NCBI GenBank assembly: GCA_030739735.1
Contig: JASLYQ010000009.1
Location: 1-64,000 of the forward strand
Direction: 5' to 3'
From: Alphaproteobacteria bacterium
GTDB taxonomy: Bacteria; Pseudomonadota; Alphaproteobacteria; UBA7887
Length of the DNA: 64,000 bases
Made by a program: the position numbers and the translations under genes. The number at the start of each line of letters is the position of its first letter. Position 1 is the first letter of the stretch. Below are positions 36,994 to 46,624 of the stretch, in pieces. The notes below the pieces were generated by a model. The model searched no databases and was not told the origin of the DNA. It saw only the letters and a program-made list of their open reading frames with translations.

Positions 36994-37752
36994 TCATGGC
37001 AATAGCACGCGGCAACCGTCGGCGACGAGGGCCTGCCCAGAGATAAACGAAGCGCGCTCACTGAGCAGGAAGGCGACTGCTTCAGCGATCTCGTCGGGCG
37101 TGCCGGTGCGCCCCATGGGAGTGTCCTGCATCATGTCTGCCCTCATCTCCGGACTCATGTCCACCGTCATGTCGGTATCAACGAGGCCGGGCGCGACGCT
37201 GTTGATGCGCACAGCCGGCGCTAGACCCGGCGCAATATTGCGCACGAAGGCGATCACACCAGCTTTCGACGTAGCGTACGAGATCAAGCGCGGTCGCGGC
37301 GCCAGGCCGGCGATCGAAGCAACGCAGACAATACGCCCGAACCCACGCTCAAGCATGCCGTCCTTAACGGCCATCACCGAGAGAAAGACACCGTCGAGAT
37401 TCGTCGCCATCAGCCGGCGCCATTGCGCGAAATCCACCTCCGACTGATCGCCGACATCGGCGATGCCGGCATTGGCGACGAGCAAATCGATGGCACCGAG
37501 ACCCGCCTCAACTTCTTCGACCATAGCGCCGACCGCAGCTTCTTCCGAGACATTAGCGCGCACGACAAACGCTTTACGGCCCTCGGCCTCGACCAGATTC
37601 GCGGTCTCTCGCGCGCAAGCCTCATTGCCAACATAATTGACTGCCACATCGGCTCCGCCTCGCGCCAAATGCACGGCAACCGCCCGGCCGATACCACGGG
37701 AGCCCCCTGTTACCAGTGCTGTGCGCCCTGCAAATTCGCCGTCCGCCATCAT
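36994..37752 (-). CDS. SDR-family oxidoreductase (FabG-like)
   Basis: 252 residues, classical short-chain dehydrogenase: cofactor loop TGGSRGIGRA, NAGIADV, catalytic Ser in VASIAG, and YATSKAG (Tyr-x-x-x-Lys). PGLVDTDM and the C-terminal FISGQALVADGC complete the pattern. The residues after strand two (NYVGN) favour NADP, as in 3-oxoacyl-ACP reductases, but acetoacetyl-CoA reductase or other alcohol substrates are equally possible. AGGAG lies just before the ATG pair at 37752/37749. Divergent from the TPR gene with about 70 nt between. Confidence 0.88.
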   Translation of the reverse strand: MMADGEFAGRTALVTGGSRGIGRAVAVHLARGGADVAVNYVGNEACARETANLVEAEGRKAFVVRANVSEEAAVGAMVEEVEAGLGAIDLLVANAGIADVGDQSEVDFAQWRRLMATNLDGVFLSVMAVKDGMLERGFGRIVCVASIAGLAPRPRLISYATSKAGVIAFVRNIAPGLAPAVRINSVAPGLVDTDMTVDMSPEMRADMMQDTPMGRTGTPDEIAEAVAFLLSERASFISGQALVADGCRVLLP

Positions 37753-37822
37753 GCGCTCCTGCCGTCAGTCTTCAGATCGCGGCAACTTGACCGATCCCGC
37801 CACGCTCGGCAAGGTGCTCAGC

Positions 37823-38545
37823 ATGATACGGACACTTATCTCTCTGCTAGCCCTTGCCGTAAGCGGCCAAGCTGCGGCGCAATCGGAGGCGCTCCGCGAG
37901 CGCCACACCGAGGTTCAACGCCTGTTCCAGGTTGGACAGTACGAGCAGGCGCTGCCCCACGCCGAGCAAGCTGCCGAGATGTCGGCCGCGGAGTTTGGGA
38001 CCACGCACCCGACCACCGCGGTGTTGTTGTTCAATCTCGCCGAAGTGCGCCGCTTCAGCGGCCATCTCGACCAGGCGCTGATAAGCTATGGCGAAGCGCT
38101 GGCGATCCGGGAGGCAGCCTTCGGCCCGGATCACCTGAAGACGGCGGACACCCTGAGCGCCATGGCGACGACGCATGATCTGCGTGGCGACATGGACACT
38201 GCCGAACCACTGCATGACCGGGCGCTGCGCATCATGGAGAGCATGCTGGAATCGCTGCAAAACGAGGCCAGCATGGCAAGGCGCCTGGCGCGCTCAGCCT
38301 CGATCTACCGCGCCCGCCGACTCGCCAACAGGGCCATGGAATATCATCGCGACGGCAACCTCGAAGACGCCGAATGGCTGCTGCTGAGCGCCGCCAACGC
38401 TATCGAGACCAGCGACGGCGAGAACAGCCGCGAGCTAACGCCCGTGCTCACTAGCCTGGCACGCTTCCTGCACGCCACGGGACGGGGGGGCGAGGCCGAG
38501 GCGGTAGAGCAGCGGCTGGCAGCGCTGAATGCGCCATCTCGATGA
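37823..38545 (+). CDS. Secreted TPR protein
   Basis: 240 residues. I chose ATG 37823 because it starts a signal peptide (MIRTLISLLALAVSGQAAA). The mature protein has TPR pairs of the kinesin-light-chain-like type: RLFQVGQYEQALPHAEQA, LAEVRRFSGHLDQALIS, MATTHDLRGDMDTAEPL, and a last pair DGNLEDAEWLLLSAA. Likely a periplasmic protein-protein interaction module; no enzyme domain. The gene stands alone between the SDR gene and a remnant region. Confidence 0.82.
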   Translation: MIRTLISLLALAVSGQAAAQSEALRERHTEVQRLFQVGQYEQALPHAEQAAEMSAAEFGTTHPTTAVLLFNLAEVRRFSGHLDQALISYGEALAIREAAFGPDHLKTADTLSAMATTHDLRGDMDTAEPLHDRALRIMESMLESLQNEASMARRLARSASIYRARRLANRAMEYHRDGNLEDAEWLLLSAANAIETSDGENSRELTPVLTSLARFLHATGRGGEAEAVEQRLAALNAPSR

Positions 38546-38757
38546 CGGCGCGAATCAGCTTGACCTCCCCATGGCGTCGAAGCTCGCGTTGATCTTGGCG
38601 AGCACCAGCCGCGTGGTGATCAACTCCACGAGCAGACCATGCGGTCGCCCGACACCTACATGAACGACGTGCTCGTGTTCTTGAGCAGGCACCCCTGAGG
38701 CCGAACCGACGATCCGACCACACCCGTTCATAGTCATGCAAACTATGTGTCCAGTAG

Positions 38758-38883
38758 CCGTTTGGCGAAGGCGTTGGGCTCGCTATCAGCCATGAGTTGA
38801 TCGAGGCCATGGGTGGCAGAATAGATTTCGACAAGGTGCCGGATAAAGGCAAACCCTTCTGGATAGAAATTTTGCTCGCCTAG
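38758..38883 (+). pseudogene. Histidine kinase ATPase-domain C-terminal remnant
   Basis: After a stop, one frame reads PFGEGVGLAISHELIEAMGG, then RIDFDKVPDKGKPFWIEI and LLA before a stop. This is the G2 box and last strand of a sensor kinase HATPase domain (usually GLGLAIxxxLVxxMGG, then GxGSxFxxxLP). Nothing of the dimerisation domain or the N box remains. The preceding 38546-38757 holds another short coding-like tail (RSPDTYMNDVLVFLSRHP, ending at 38698) that I cannot name. Confidence 0.65.
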
Positions 38884-38959
38884 AACCAGAACACGATCTT
38901 GCAAAAGTCGGTGGGCGAGTCGGAATCACCATCCAGCCTCCGCACGCAAAGGCTTCGCC

Positions 38960-40099
38960 TTACGACACATGACCACCGTAGCGGCGGGCCTCGTCGTACA
39001 TGGCCAACACGTTAGCCGGGGGCACGTCGGGCTGGATGTTATGCACCGCTGTCAACACCAAACCACCGCCTTCACCCAGGGTGTCAATGATGTGGCGAGT
39101 CTCACAGCGCACCTCTTCCTCGTCACCCTGGGGCATTACGCATTGGGTATCGATACCACCCCAGAAGGCCATCTTGTCGCCGAAATCGCGCTTCAGGCGC
39201 TCCGGCTCCATGCCCTTGGCGGCCACCTGCACCGGGTTGATGGCATCGACGCCGATCTCGGCTAGGTCGTCGATCAGGTCGGCGACGGCGCCGCAGGAGT
39301 GGAACACCACCTTGACGTCAGCGGCCTGCTTGACCCGACCGATCACCTTGGCCTGGTGCGGCTTGATCATTTGGCGGTAGATCTGGGGACTAAAAACGGT
39401 CGTCTGCTGGGTCGACATATCGTCGCCGAAAAATACGATATCTATAAAATCGCCAGCCTCGGCGAGGGCGTTTTCCGCCACCCTGGCGCAATATTCGCTG
39501 CCGTGCTCCATCATCTGGTTGGCCATCTCGGGTCGCTTGTAGAGGTCGACCAGCCACTCGGCATAGCCGCGCAGGAATTGGGCCTCGTGAACCACGCCGA
39601 GGCGGATGTTGAGAATGATGGCGTGGTCACCAGCCTCCCGCAAAGCCTGAGCGCGCTCGCGAAAACCGCGGTAGAGCCCGGGATTGTCGGAATCCGGCCA
39701 ATCGTGGCTTTCGACGTCTGCCAGCGTCGCACCTTTGTGCTGGAAGGGACCGCCGACGTTGAGATAGGGACCGTCGCCCGTTTTACCCCAGACGGCACCC
39801 CATTCGTCGACGAAGCTGTCCTCGTCGATGTCGCGTTGATAGCCACCCTCGTAGGGGCTGAGCGCAAGCAGTCGAGTGTCAACGTCAAAATAGTCGAGCA
39901 CCGAGCTGTGGGGCACCGGGCAGCGCCCACGCCGCATGCCCATCTCGACATCGTGCTGGAGCCCCATGTGCCGCTTGAGCTTTTCGTATGCGGTGAAATA
40001 GACGGTGCTGGCATAGGTGCCACCGAGGTCGACCGGTACCCGGTCCGGTTGTTGATGGTTGAGAGCGGCCAGAACACGCTCCCTGCGGGTCATGCTCAT
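38960..40099 (-). CDS. Uroporphyrinogen decarboxylase (URO-D) family protein
   Basis: 379 residues from the chosen start MSMTRRERVLAALNHQQPDR, the canonical opening of URO-D-like methyltransferase-type proteins. Further blocks: DYFDVDTRLLAL, the barrel segment IDIVFFGDDMSTQQ, the metal-site-like VVFHSCGAVADLIDDLAEIG, DAINPVQVAAKGM and the C-terminal GGGLVLTAVHNIQPDVP. The HxCG block is the zinc site of the MtaA/CmuA branch, so a cobalamin- or methyl-transfer or demethylation role is likelier than heme synthesis. No corrinoid protein is adjacent. Confidence 0.85.
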   Translation of the reverse strand: MSMTRRERVLAALNHQQPDRVPVDLGGTYASTVYFTAYEKLKRHMGLQHDVEMGMRRGRCPVPHSSVLDYFDVDTRLLALSPYEGGYQRDIDEDSFVDEWGAVWGKTGDGPYLNVGGPFQHKGATLADVESHDWPDSDNPGLYRGFRERAQALREAGDHAIILNIRLGVVHEAQFLRGYAEWLVDLYKRPEMANQMMEHGSEYCARVAENALAEAGDFIDIVFFGDDMSTQQTTVFSPQIYRQMIKPHQAKVIGRVKQAADVKVVFHSCGAVADLIDDLAEIGVDAINPVQVAAKGMEPERLKRDFGDKMAFWGGIDTQCVMPQGDEEEVRCETRHIIDTLGEGGGLVLTAVHNIQPDVPPANVLAMYDEARRYGGHVS

Positions 40100-40422
40100 T
40101 ATCGTTATCCCCAATTTCGGGCCACCATCGCACCATGCCGGCCGGGAACCGCCTCCACCGCAACAGTGTAGCCAGCCGCAGCGGTGTCAGCAACTCCGGT
40201 CAGATTTTCACTATCTGAGAGAGCCTGACTCAAAAGCGTTCAATTCTATCAGACGCCAGCCGTTTGAGAGCATGGGCGGCAACCTAGACTTCGGCAGCGT
40301 CGTCAATAAGGGCGCACCTTGTGGATAGAGTTCCCGACCGCCTGAGAAATACGCGCCGCACCGGCGAAGTCGATGTATGCTTTATGCGCACAAGGTTGAC
40401 CGATATCTCTTGGGAGTGGGTG
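40100..40422. other. Gene-free divergent intergenic region
   Basis: Between the URO-D-like gene and the divergent hydroxyacid dehydrogenase gene I see no coding signal, repeat or strong hairpin. It must hold both promoters. Confidence 0.6.
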
Positions 40423-41379
40423 ATGCGCAATGTAGCGGTCTTGGACGACTATCAGGGGGTGGTGCACGAGGTGGTCGACTGGTCGGGACTACCCGATGGG
40501 TTCTCGTTGAGCGTCTTTGATGACCATCTCGACGACCAGGATTCTGTGGTGGCGCGGCTTGCGGACTTCGAGATCGTGGTCATGAACCGCGAGCGCACGC
40601 CCTTTCACCGCTCGCTGCTCGAAAGACTACCCAATCTTGAACTTCTGATCACCAACGGCATGCGTAACCTCTCGATCGACCTTGCGGCCGCGGCCGACCA
40701 AGGCATCACGGTATGCGGCACGCGTATGCGTGGCAATGGCACGGCGGCGCTTACCTGGGGGCTGATCCTGAGTCTATTGCGCAATATCCCGCGCGAGGAC
40801 CGCGGCATGCGCGAGGGCGGCTGGCAGACGACGCTGGGGCACGACCTTGCCGGGGCAACGCTGGGGATTGTCGGGTTGGGGCGCATCGGCGCTCAGGTGG
40901 CAAAGGTCGCCCAAGCCTTTGGCATGGAGGTCACGGCCTGGAGCCCGAACCTCACCGATGAGCGCACCGCCGAGGTGGGCGTCAGGCGTGTGGACAAGGC
41001 GACGCTGTTTGCAGAGGCTGACGTTATTACCCTCCACATGGTGCTGAGCGAGCGCTCGCGCGGGCTTGTCGCGGCCGCGGACCTCGGACGAATGAAGAAG
41101 ACGGCCTATCTAGTCAACACCTCTCGAGGGCCGTTGGTCGACGAGCATGCGCTGCTGCAGGTGCTGCGGAACGGCGACATTGCGGGTGCCGGCCTCGATG
41201 TCTACGACATCGAGCCGCTGCCTGCCGGACATCCTTTGCGCAGCTTGCCGAATACCGTTCTCACGCCCCATCTCGGCTATGTCACCGAGGAGAATTACAG
41301 TGTGAGCTTTGCCGACGCGATCGAGAACATCATCGCCTGGAGCAAAGGCACGCCCGTACGGGTGCTGACAGAGGGTTAG
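40423..41379 (+). CDS. D-2-hydroxyacid dehydrogenase
   Basis: 318 residues. The NAD-binding loop GIVGLGRIGAQVAKVAQ is in the middle, and the catalytic trio follows: Arg in LVNTSRGPLVDE, Glu in DVYDIEPLP, His in LTPHLGYVT. Length and order fit the D-isomer-specific dehydrogenase family (glyoxylate, hydroxypyruvate, phosphoglycerate). No ACT domain, so not a regulated SerA. Substrate unknown. GGGAGTGGG precedes ATG 40423; the longer frame upstream has no family similarity. The acyl-CoA dehydrogenase gene follows after 81 nt. Confidence 0.9.
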   Translation: MRNVAVLDDYQGVVHEVVDWSGLPDGFSLSVFDDHLDDQDSVVARLADFEIVVMNRERTPFHRSLLERLPNLELLITNGMRNLSIDLAAAADQGITVCGTRMRGNGTAALTWGLILSLLRNIPREDRGMREGGWQTTLGHDLAGATLGIVGLGRIGAQVAKVAQAFGMEVTAWSPNLTDERTAEVGVRRVDKATLFAEADVITLHMVLSERSRGLVAAADLGRMKKTAYLVNTSRGPLVDEHALLQVLRNGDIAGAGLDVYDIEPLPAGHPLRSLPNTVLTPHLGYVTEENYSVSFADAIENIIAWSKGTPVRVLTEG

Positions 41380-41460
41380 AGCGAAATAGACGAAGCCGTT
41401 AACCAGCCGAGCTTTTGCCCTCTACCGCTGCCAGACCAGCTGACAACACAGAGCCCAGAC

Positions 41461-42753
41461 ATGGATTTCACTCTCCCCGACGATCTTGTCGATTACCTGG
41501 CGCGCCTTGATGCCTTCATCAAAGCCGAGATCGCGCCCTTGCAGGGGACAGACGACAACGAGCGTTTCTTCGACCACCGCCGCGAATGGGCGCGCACGGA
41601 TTTCGAGGCCGGTGGCCTACCACGCCCAGAATGGGAGGCACTGTTGGCGAAGGCCGTGCACCGCGCCGACAAGGCGGGTTTCTATCGCTTGGCCCTACCG
41701 TCGGAATTCGGCGGCAACGACGGCTCTAATCTTTGGATGGCAGTGATTCGCGAGCATCTTGCGGCCAAGGGGCTGGGGTTGTTCAACGACCTGCAGAACG
41801 AGCATTCGATCGTCGGCAATTTTCCGGTCATACTTATGCTGCGGGACTTTGGCACGGAGGCGCAGAAGGCGGAGTTCATCGTCGGCGCGCTGGAGGGACG
41901 CTACAGCTTCGCCTTCGGCTTGACCGAGCCCGGTCACGGCTCGGACGCTACCCACATGGCGACGCGCGCAGTGCCTGAAAGCCGCAACGGTATTGACGGT
42001 TGGCGCATCGACGGTGCCAAGATGTGGATCACTGGTATGCATCGGGCGAGCCATTGCGTTGTCTTCGCGCGCTCCGATGGCGATGCGGGTGACGCCCACG
42101 GCATCACAGCCTTCTTGGTGCCGCGCGAGACGCCGGGGCTGGTCATCGAGGAATATCTCTGGACCTTTAACATGCCGACCGACCACCCGCGCCTCTCCTT
42201 GAGCGATCTTTGGGTGCCGGCGGAGGCCCAGTTCGGCAAGCGCAGCAGAGGCCTTGCCTTAGCTCAGGCCTTTGTGCACGAGAACCGCATCCGCCAAGCC
42301 GCTTCATCCTTGGGTGCTGCCTGCTACTGCATCGAGGAGAGCGTGGCCTACGCCCGCACGCGCAAGCCCTTCGGCAAGGCGTTGGCCGGCAACCAGGCGA
42401 TCCAGTTCCCTCTGGTCGAGCTCGCGACGCAAGCGGAGATGCTGCGCCTGCTGATCCGCAAAACCGCTTGGGAGATGGACCAGATGCCCCACCCCGAGGT
42501 CGAGAAGCGCCTCTCCGACAAGGTTTCGATGTGCAACTACTGGGCCAACCGCCTGGTCTGCGAAGCCGCCGACCGGGCCATGCAGGTGCATGGCGGCATC
42601 GGCTACTCGCGCCACAAGCCCTTCGAGCACATCTACCGCCACCACCGCCGCTACCGCATCACCGAAGGCGCCGAGGAGATCCAGATGCGCAAGGTCGCGG
42701 CATACCTGTTCGGTTATCTTGGCCCACGCCGCGACGAGCTAGGCCGGGTTTAA
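41461..42753 (+). CDS. Acyl-CoA dehydrogenase
   Basis: 430 residues. FAD and substrate motifs are in place: FGLTEPGHGSDATHM, WRIDGAKMWITGMHRAS, RIRQAASSLGAACYCIEESV, YARTRKPFGKALAGNQ and the C-terminal QVHGGIGYSRHKPFEHIYR. The catalytic base region near the end resembles the long-chain/ACAD10-11-like branch, with EGAEEIQMRKVAAYLFG. It oxidises an acyl-CoA and passes electrons to ETF and then to ETF-QO, which is encoded at 58636. The chain length of the substrate is not readable. Confidence 0.92.
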   Translation: MDFTLPDDLVDYLARLDAFIKAEIAPLQGTDDNERFFDHRREWARTDFEAGGLPRPEWEALLAKAVHRADKAGFYRLALPSEFGGNDGSNLWMAVIREHLAAKGLGLFNDLQNEHSIVGNFPVILMLRDFGTEAQKAEFIVGALEGRYSFAFGLTEPGHGSDATHMATRAVPESRNGIDGWRIDGAKMWITGMHRASHCVVFARSDGDAGDAHGITAFLVPRETPGLVIEEYLWTFNMPTDHPRLSLSDLWVPAEAQFGKRSRGLALAQAFVHENRIRQAASSLGAACYCIEESVAYARTRKPFGKALAGNQAIQFPLVELATQAEMLRLLIRKTAWEMDQMPHPEVEKRLSDKVSMCNYWANRLVCEAADRAMQVHGGIGYSRHKPFEHIYRHHRRYRITEGAEEIQMRKVAAYLFGYLGPRRDELGRV

Positions 42754-42874
42754 GGGACGGGCTTTTGTCGGCACACGCCCTGAACGGGAAAAATGAGCTG
42801 TAAAGGACCGTTTGCGGGCCACCGCGCGCTCCATCTTTGCCTGTTCTACCCATCTTGTATACTCGATGCGCATT

Positions 42875-45145
42875 ATGTCGGACCCCTTCGATCTTAGCGA
42901 TGTGGCGCCCGCACCACCTTTGGCGCCGCCTGCCGCACCGGCCTATCTCGACAGCCTTAACGACGCGCAGCGTGCCGCCGTCGAGGCAACGGATGGGCCT
43001 GTCCTGGTGCTGGCCGGCGCCGGCACTGGCAAGACCCGGGTGCTGACCACGCGCCTCGCGCACATCCTCGATTCCGGCCTCGCACATCCCGGTGAGACGC
43101 TAACCGTCACTTTCACCAACAAGGCCGCACGCGAGATGAAGGAGCGCGTCGAAGGGCTGCTCGGGCGCTCGGTCGAAGGCTGGTTCCTCGGCACCTTCCA
43201 CGCCATGGCGGCGCGCGTGCTGCGACGACATGCGGAGCTAGTGGGGCTCGAATCGAGCTTCACGATCATCGATACCGACGACCAGCTACGCCTGATCAAG
43301 CAGGTCATGGTGGCCAACGACCTCGACGACAAGAAATGGCCGGCGCGCTCGCTCGCCGCCATCATCGGCCGCTGGAAGGACCGCGGCCTAGTGCCGGACA
43401 AGGTCTCTGGCGACGAGGCCGGCGAGTTCGCCAATGGCCGCGCGGTCGAACTCTATCGCCAGTACCAGACGCGGCTTGCGGAACTCAACGCCGCCGATTT
43501 CGGCGACCTCTTGCTGCACAATCTCACGGTTTTCGGCAGGGATGCCGCCGTGCTCGCCGAGTACCAACAGCGATTCCGTTACATTCTCGTCGATGAGTAC
43601 CAGGACGCCAACGTGGCGCAATATCTATGGCTGAGATTACTCGCCCAAACTCATCGCAATATCTGCTGCGTCGGAGACGACGACCAGTCGATCTATGCCT
43701 GGCGCGGTGCCGAGGTTGGCAACATCCTGCGCTTCGAGAAGGAGTTCCCAGGCGCCCGCATCATCCGCCTCGAAAGCAACTACCGTTCGACCGGACATAT
43801 CCTCGCCGCTGCTTCGGGCCTAATCACCCACAACGAAGGCCGGTTGGGCAAGACCCTATACCCGGCCAGCGAGGCGCTCGGAGACAAAGTGCGCGTGCTC
43901 GGCACCTGGGACGGTAACGACGAGGCAAGTACGGTCTCGGAAGCTATCGAGGCCTTGCAGCGCGACGGCCACGCCTTGCACGAGATGGCAATTCTTGTCC
44001 GCGCGGGCTTCCAGACCCGCGCCTTCGAGGAGCGCTTCCTGCAGATCGGCCTGCCCTATCGCGTGATCGGAGGCTTACGCTTCTACGAGCGGCTGGAGGT
44101 TCGCGACGCTATCGCCTACTTGCGCGCCCTGGCCCAACCGGCTGACGACCTCGCCTTCGAACGTATCGTCAACAAGCCCAAGCGTGGCATCGGCGACGCC
44201 AGCCTGCGCACAGTCAATCTGCACGCCCGCACCCGCGGTATCCCCTTGCAGGCGGCGGCGCGCGAATTGATCGAGACCGATGAGCTGCGCGGACGTGCGC
44301 GCAAGGCGTTGGCAGAGCTGCTCAACAATCTCGAGCGCTGGCGCATCTCGCGCACCACCATGGCATTACGCGAGCTCGCGAGCATTGTGCTGGACGAATC
44401 CGGCTACATCGAGATGTGGCGCAACGACCGCTCGGTCGATGCGCCGGGCAGGCTGGAAAACCTCAAGGAACTAGTCAACGCGCTTGATGAGTTCGACAAC
44501 CTGGAAAGCTTTCTGGAGCACGTTAGTCTGATCATGGAGAATGCCGAGGCGGTCGACAACGACATGGTCAACGTGATGACTTTGCACGGTGCCAAGGGGC
44601 TAGAATTTGACAGCGTCTTCCTACCCGGCTGGGAGGAGGAGCTGTTTCCCAACCGGCGCTCGCTCGAGGAAGGCGGCGTAACAGCGCTGGAGGAGGAGCG
44701 GCGATTGGCCTATGTCGGGCTGACGCGCGCGCGCCACCGCGCCGTCGTGCTCTATGCCGCCAACCGCCTGACCTACGGCCAATGGCTGAGCGCGGCGCCG
44801 TCGCGCTTCGTGGCGGAGCTGCCTGAGGATCATGTACAGCGCGAAAGCGTCTCCGCCGCCTATTACGCGGGCTTCGGCGATGCGGACGCAGTTGATCCGA
44901 CAAGCTTTGATCGCCCGAGCTTCGGCGGGCGCACCAGCAGCTGGCGCCGCCACACGAGCCATGCGCCGATACCTGCCATAGAGACCCAGGACCATGCACC
45001 CGGCACTTTCGCGCAAGGATCGCGCGTCTTTCACCAGAAGTTCGGCTACGGGCAAATTTTAGCGATCGACGGCAACAAGCTGGAGATCGCCTTCGACAAG
45101 GCTGGCACCAAGAAAGTTATGGATAGCTTCGTCAACCCGGCCTAA
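42875..45145 (+). CDS. uvrD: UvrD/PcrA-type superfamily 1 DNA helicase
   Basis: 756 residues with all SF1A motifs: Q motif LNDAQRAAVEA, Walker A LAGAGTGKTRVL, TFTNKAAREMKER, motif II VDEYQDAN, DDQSIYAWRGAE, LESNYRSTGHIL, VMTLHGAKGLEFDSVFLPG, and EEERRLAYVGLTRAR. The C-terminus VFHQKFGYGQILAIDGNKLE is the Tudor-like RNA polymerase-binding tail. It unwinds DNA in nucleotide excision and mismatch repair and removes stalled polymerase. ATG 42875 and the in-frame ATG 42866 are both possible. Confidence 0.95.
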   Translation: MSDPFDLSDVAPAPPLAPPAAPAYLDSLNDAQRAAVEATDGPVLVLAGAGTGKTRVLTTRLAHILDSGLAHPGETLTVTFTNKAAREMKERVEGLLGRSVEGWFLGTFHAMAARVLRRHAELVGLESSFTIIDTDDQLRLIKQVMVANDLDDKKWPARSLAAIIGRWKDRGLVPDKVSGDEAGEFANGRAVELYRQYQTRLAELNAADFGDLLLHNLTVFGRDAAVLAEYQQRFRYILVDEYQDANVAQYLWLRLLAQTHRNICCVGDDDQSIYAWRGAEVGNILRFEKEFPGARIIRLESNYRSTGHILAAASGLITHNEGRLGKTLYPASEALGDKVRVLGTWDGNDEASTVSEAIEALQRDGHALHEMAILVRAGFQTRAFEERFLQIGLPYRVIGGLRFYERLEVRDAIAYLRALAQPADDLAFERIVNKPKRGIGDASLRTVNLHARTRGIPLQAAARELIETDELRGRARKALAELLNNLERWRISRTTMALRELASIVLDESGYIEMWRNDRSVDAPGRLENLKELVNALDEFDNLESFLEHVSLIMENAEAVDNDMVNVMTLHGAKGLEFDSVFLPGWEEELFPNRRSLEEGGVTALEEERRLAYVGLTRARHRAVVLYAANRLTYGQWLSAAPSRFVAELPEDHVQRESVSAAYYAGFGDADAVDPTSFDRPSFGGRTSSWRRHTSHAPIPAIETQDHAPGTFAQGSRVFHQKFGYGQILAIDGNKLEIAFDKAGTKKVMDSFVNPA

Positions 45146-45348
45146 CGGTAGCGTGATAGATAACAGGTGACTGGTCTCCAGAATAACTTTCTGCTCTGTT
45201 ACTAATGAATTGTGCACTATTGATATAGTCGTACTCCTGATCGTCGACACAAGCTAAATCACAGTACACCCAAAAATTATCGGTTCGCCCTCCCGAGATC
45301 AGCGCCTTTTTCTTTTCTCGGGATCCGGCTTCGCGTAAGCCTGGAATT

Positions 45349-46209
45349 ATGCTTTGGCAAATTACCCTCAGTGTGCCGCGCGAGGCAACCGATGCGTTCG
45401 AGGCGGCGCTCGATCCGTTCGCGTTTTCGCAGACTCTATGGCCAAGCGCCCATAACAAGATGGGCTTGGAGGCGCTGTGCACTGCCCCCCCTGAGCCGGA
45501 TGCGCTCGACCAGTCCTTGAGAATCGCAGCGGCTGCCACCGGCATCGAGATGCCACTGCTTCACGTCGCGCCCATGCCGCATCAGGATTGGCTAGCGCTT
45601 GGCTTAGCCGGGCTCAAGCCGGTGCGCGCGGGCCGCTTCACCGTGCGCGGCGCCCACCATACCCCACAACCCGGCACGCTCGATTTGTTAGTGGAGGCGG
45701 GGCAGGCTTTCGGCACCGGACACCACGCGAGCACGGCAGGATGCCTGACCATGCTCTGCAATCTGGCGCGGGGGCATCGTTTCACGCGCGCTCTCGATAT
45801 GGGTTGCGGCAGCGGCGTGCTAGCCATGGCCATGGCGCAGCTATGGCGCCGCCCTGTCCTGGGAATCGATATCGACCCTCTGGCCGTAGCGACGGCTCAG
45901 GAGAACGCGCGGCGCAACCATCTCGGGCCATGGCTACGCTTCGTCTCCGGCAACGGCTACCGCGCGCGCGCCGTATTAACGGGAGCGCCGTTTGACATTG
46001 TCGCCGCGAACATTCTAGCCCGGCCGCTGGCGAAAATGGCGCCCACCCTATCGCGCGCCTTGGCGCCAAGCGGTTTCGCCATCCTCGCCGGTCTGCTTAT
46101 CGGCCAGGAGACTTCGGTGCTAGCCGCCCACCGAGCAGTGGGGCTGATACCGCGTCGACGTTGGCGGCGGGACGGCTGGTCGGTGTTGGTGCTACAGACC
46201 GTTGGCTAG
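45349..46209 (+). CDS. prmA: Ribosomal protein L11 methyltransferase
   Basis: 286 residues. The N-terminal substrate-recognition domain (MLWQITLSVPREATDAFEAA) leads to AGQAFGTGHHASTAGCL, typical of PrmA. Then come the SAM-binding loop ALDMGCGSGVLAMA, GIDIDPLAVATAQENARRN, and FDIVAANILARPL in place of the NPPY motif. It trimethylates L11. The usual D-P-x-x-A-F-G-T-G-x-H-x-T-T block is shortened to E-A-G-Q-A-F-G-T-G-H-H-A-S-T. Convergent with the small gene at 46206, overlapping by 4 nt. Confidence 0.92.
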   Translation: MLWQITLSVPREATDAFEAALDPFAFSQTLWPSAHNKMGLEALCTAPPEPDALDQSLRIAAAATGIEMPLLHVAPMPHQDWLALGLAGLKPVRAGRFTVRGAHHTPQPGTLDLLVEAGQAFGTGHHASTAGCLTMLCNLARGHRFTRALDMGCGSGVLAMAMAQLWRRPVLGIDIDPLAVATAQENARRNHLGPWLRFVSGNGYRARAVLTGAPFDIVAANILARPLAKMAPTLSRALAPSGFAILAGLLIGQETSVLAAHRAVGLIPRRRWRRDGWSVLVLQTVG

Positions 46210-46376
46210 CTGACCCAGCGGCAAAAATGTGCCACGACATTGTCGATGGTATCGTTAAACGCGCGCGCCTGAAGGCGGCGACCACGCGTCACCAGCGGCT
46301 GGATCTGATCTGCGGTCAACCCGTACAGTCCGCTGTCGGATCCGCGGGCAGCCGGCTCGCTAACAAAACCGTGCAT
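46206..46376 (-). CDS. Small hypothetical protein with consensus ribosome-binding site
   Basis: 56 residues (MHGFVSEPAARGSDSGLYGL, then TADQIQPLVTRGRRLQARAF, and a Cys/Trp-containing end AHFCRWVS). The SD AAGGAGGTT is a perfect anti-SD match 7 nt before the ATG, far better than at most genes in the window. The C-terminal half is an amphipathic basic helix. Not recognised; such short helical proteins are often RNA- or membrane-associated. It overlaps the end of prmA by 4 nt. Confidence 0.6.
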   Translation of the reverse strand: MHGFVSEPAARGSDSGLYGLTADQIQPLVTRGRRLQARAFNDTIDNVVAHFCRWVS

Positions 46377-46624
46377 TCTTGAACCTCCTTGTTTGACTGC
46401 CCTGGCCGGCCGCGACGCGACTGTCAGCGCGTGCCGCCGGAGCCGAACATGGTTGGGAGTAACTTCAGCGCATTGCACATAGGCATTATCATCAACTTAT
46501 CAATCGATCGTTCGAATTACTCATAGCGGTGCTGTTATGCACGAACTGCAATGCTTGACGGTTCCATCTCCGCCCCTGTACGCCGCAAGGCAAGAAATGC
46601 CCTGAGTGCTGGAGATAAGGAGAG

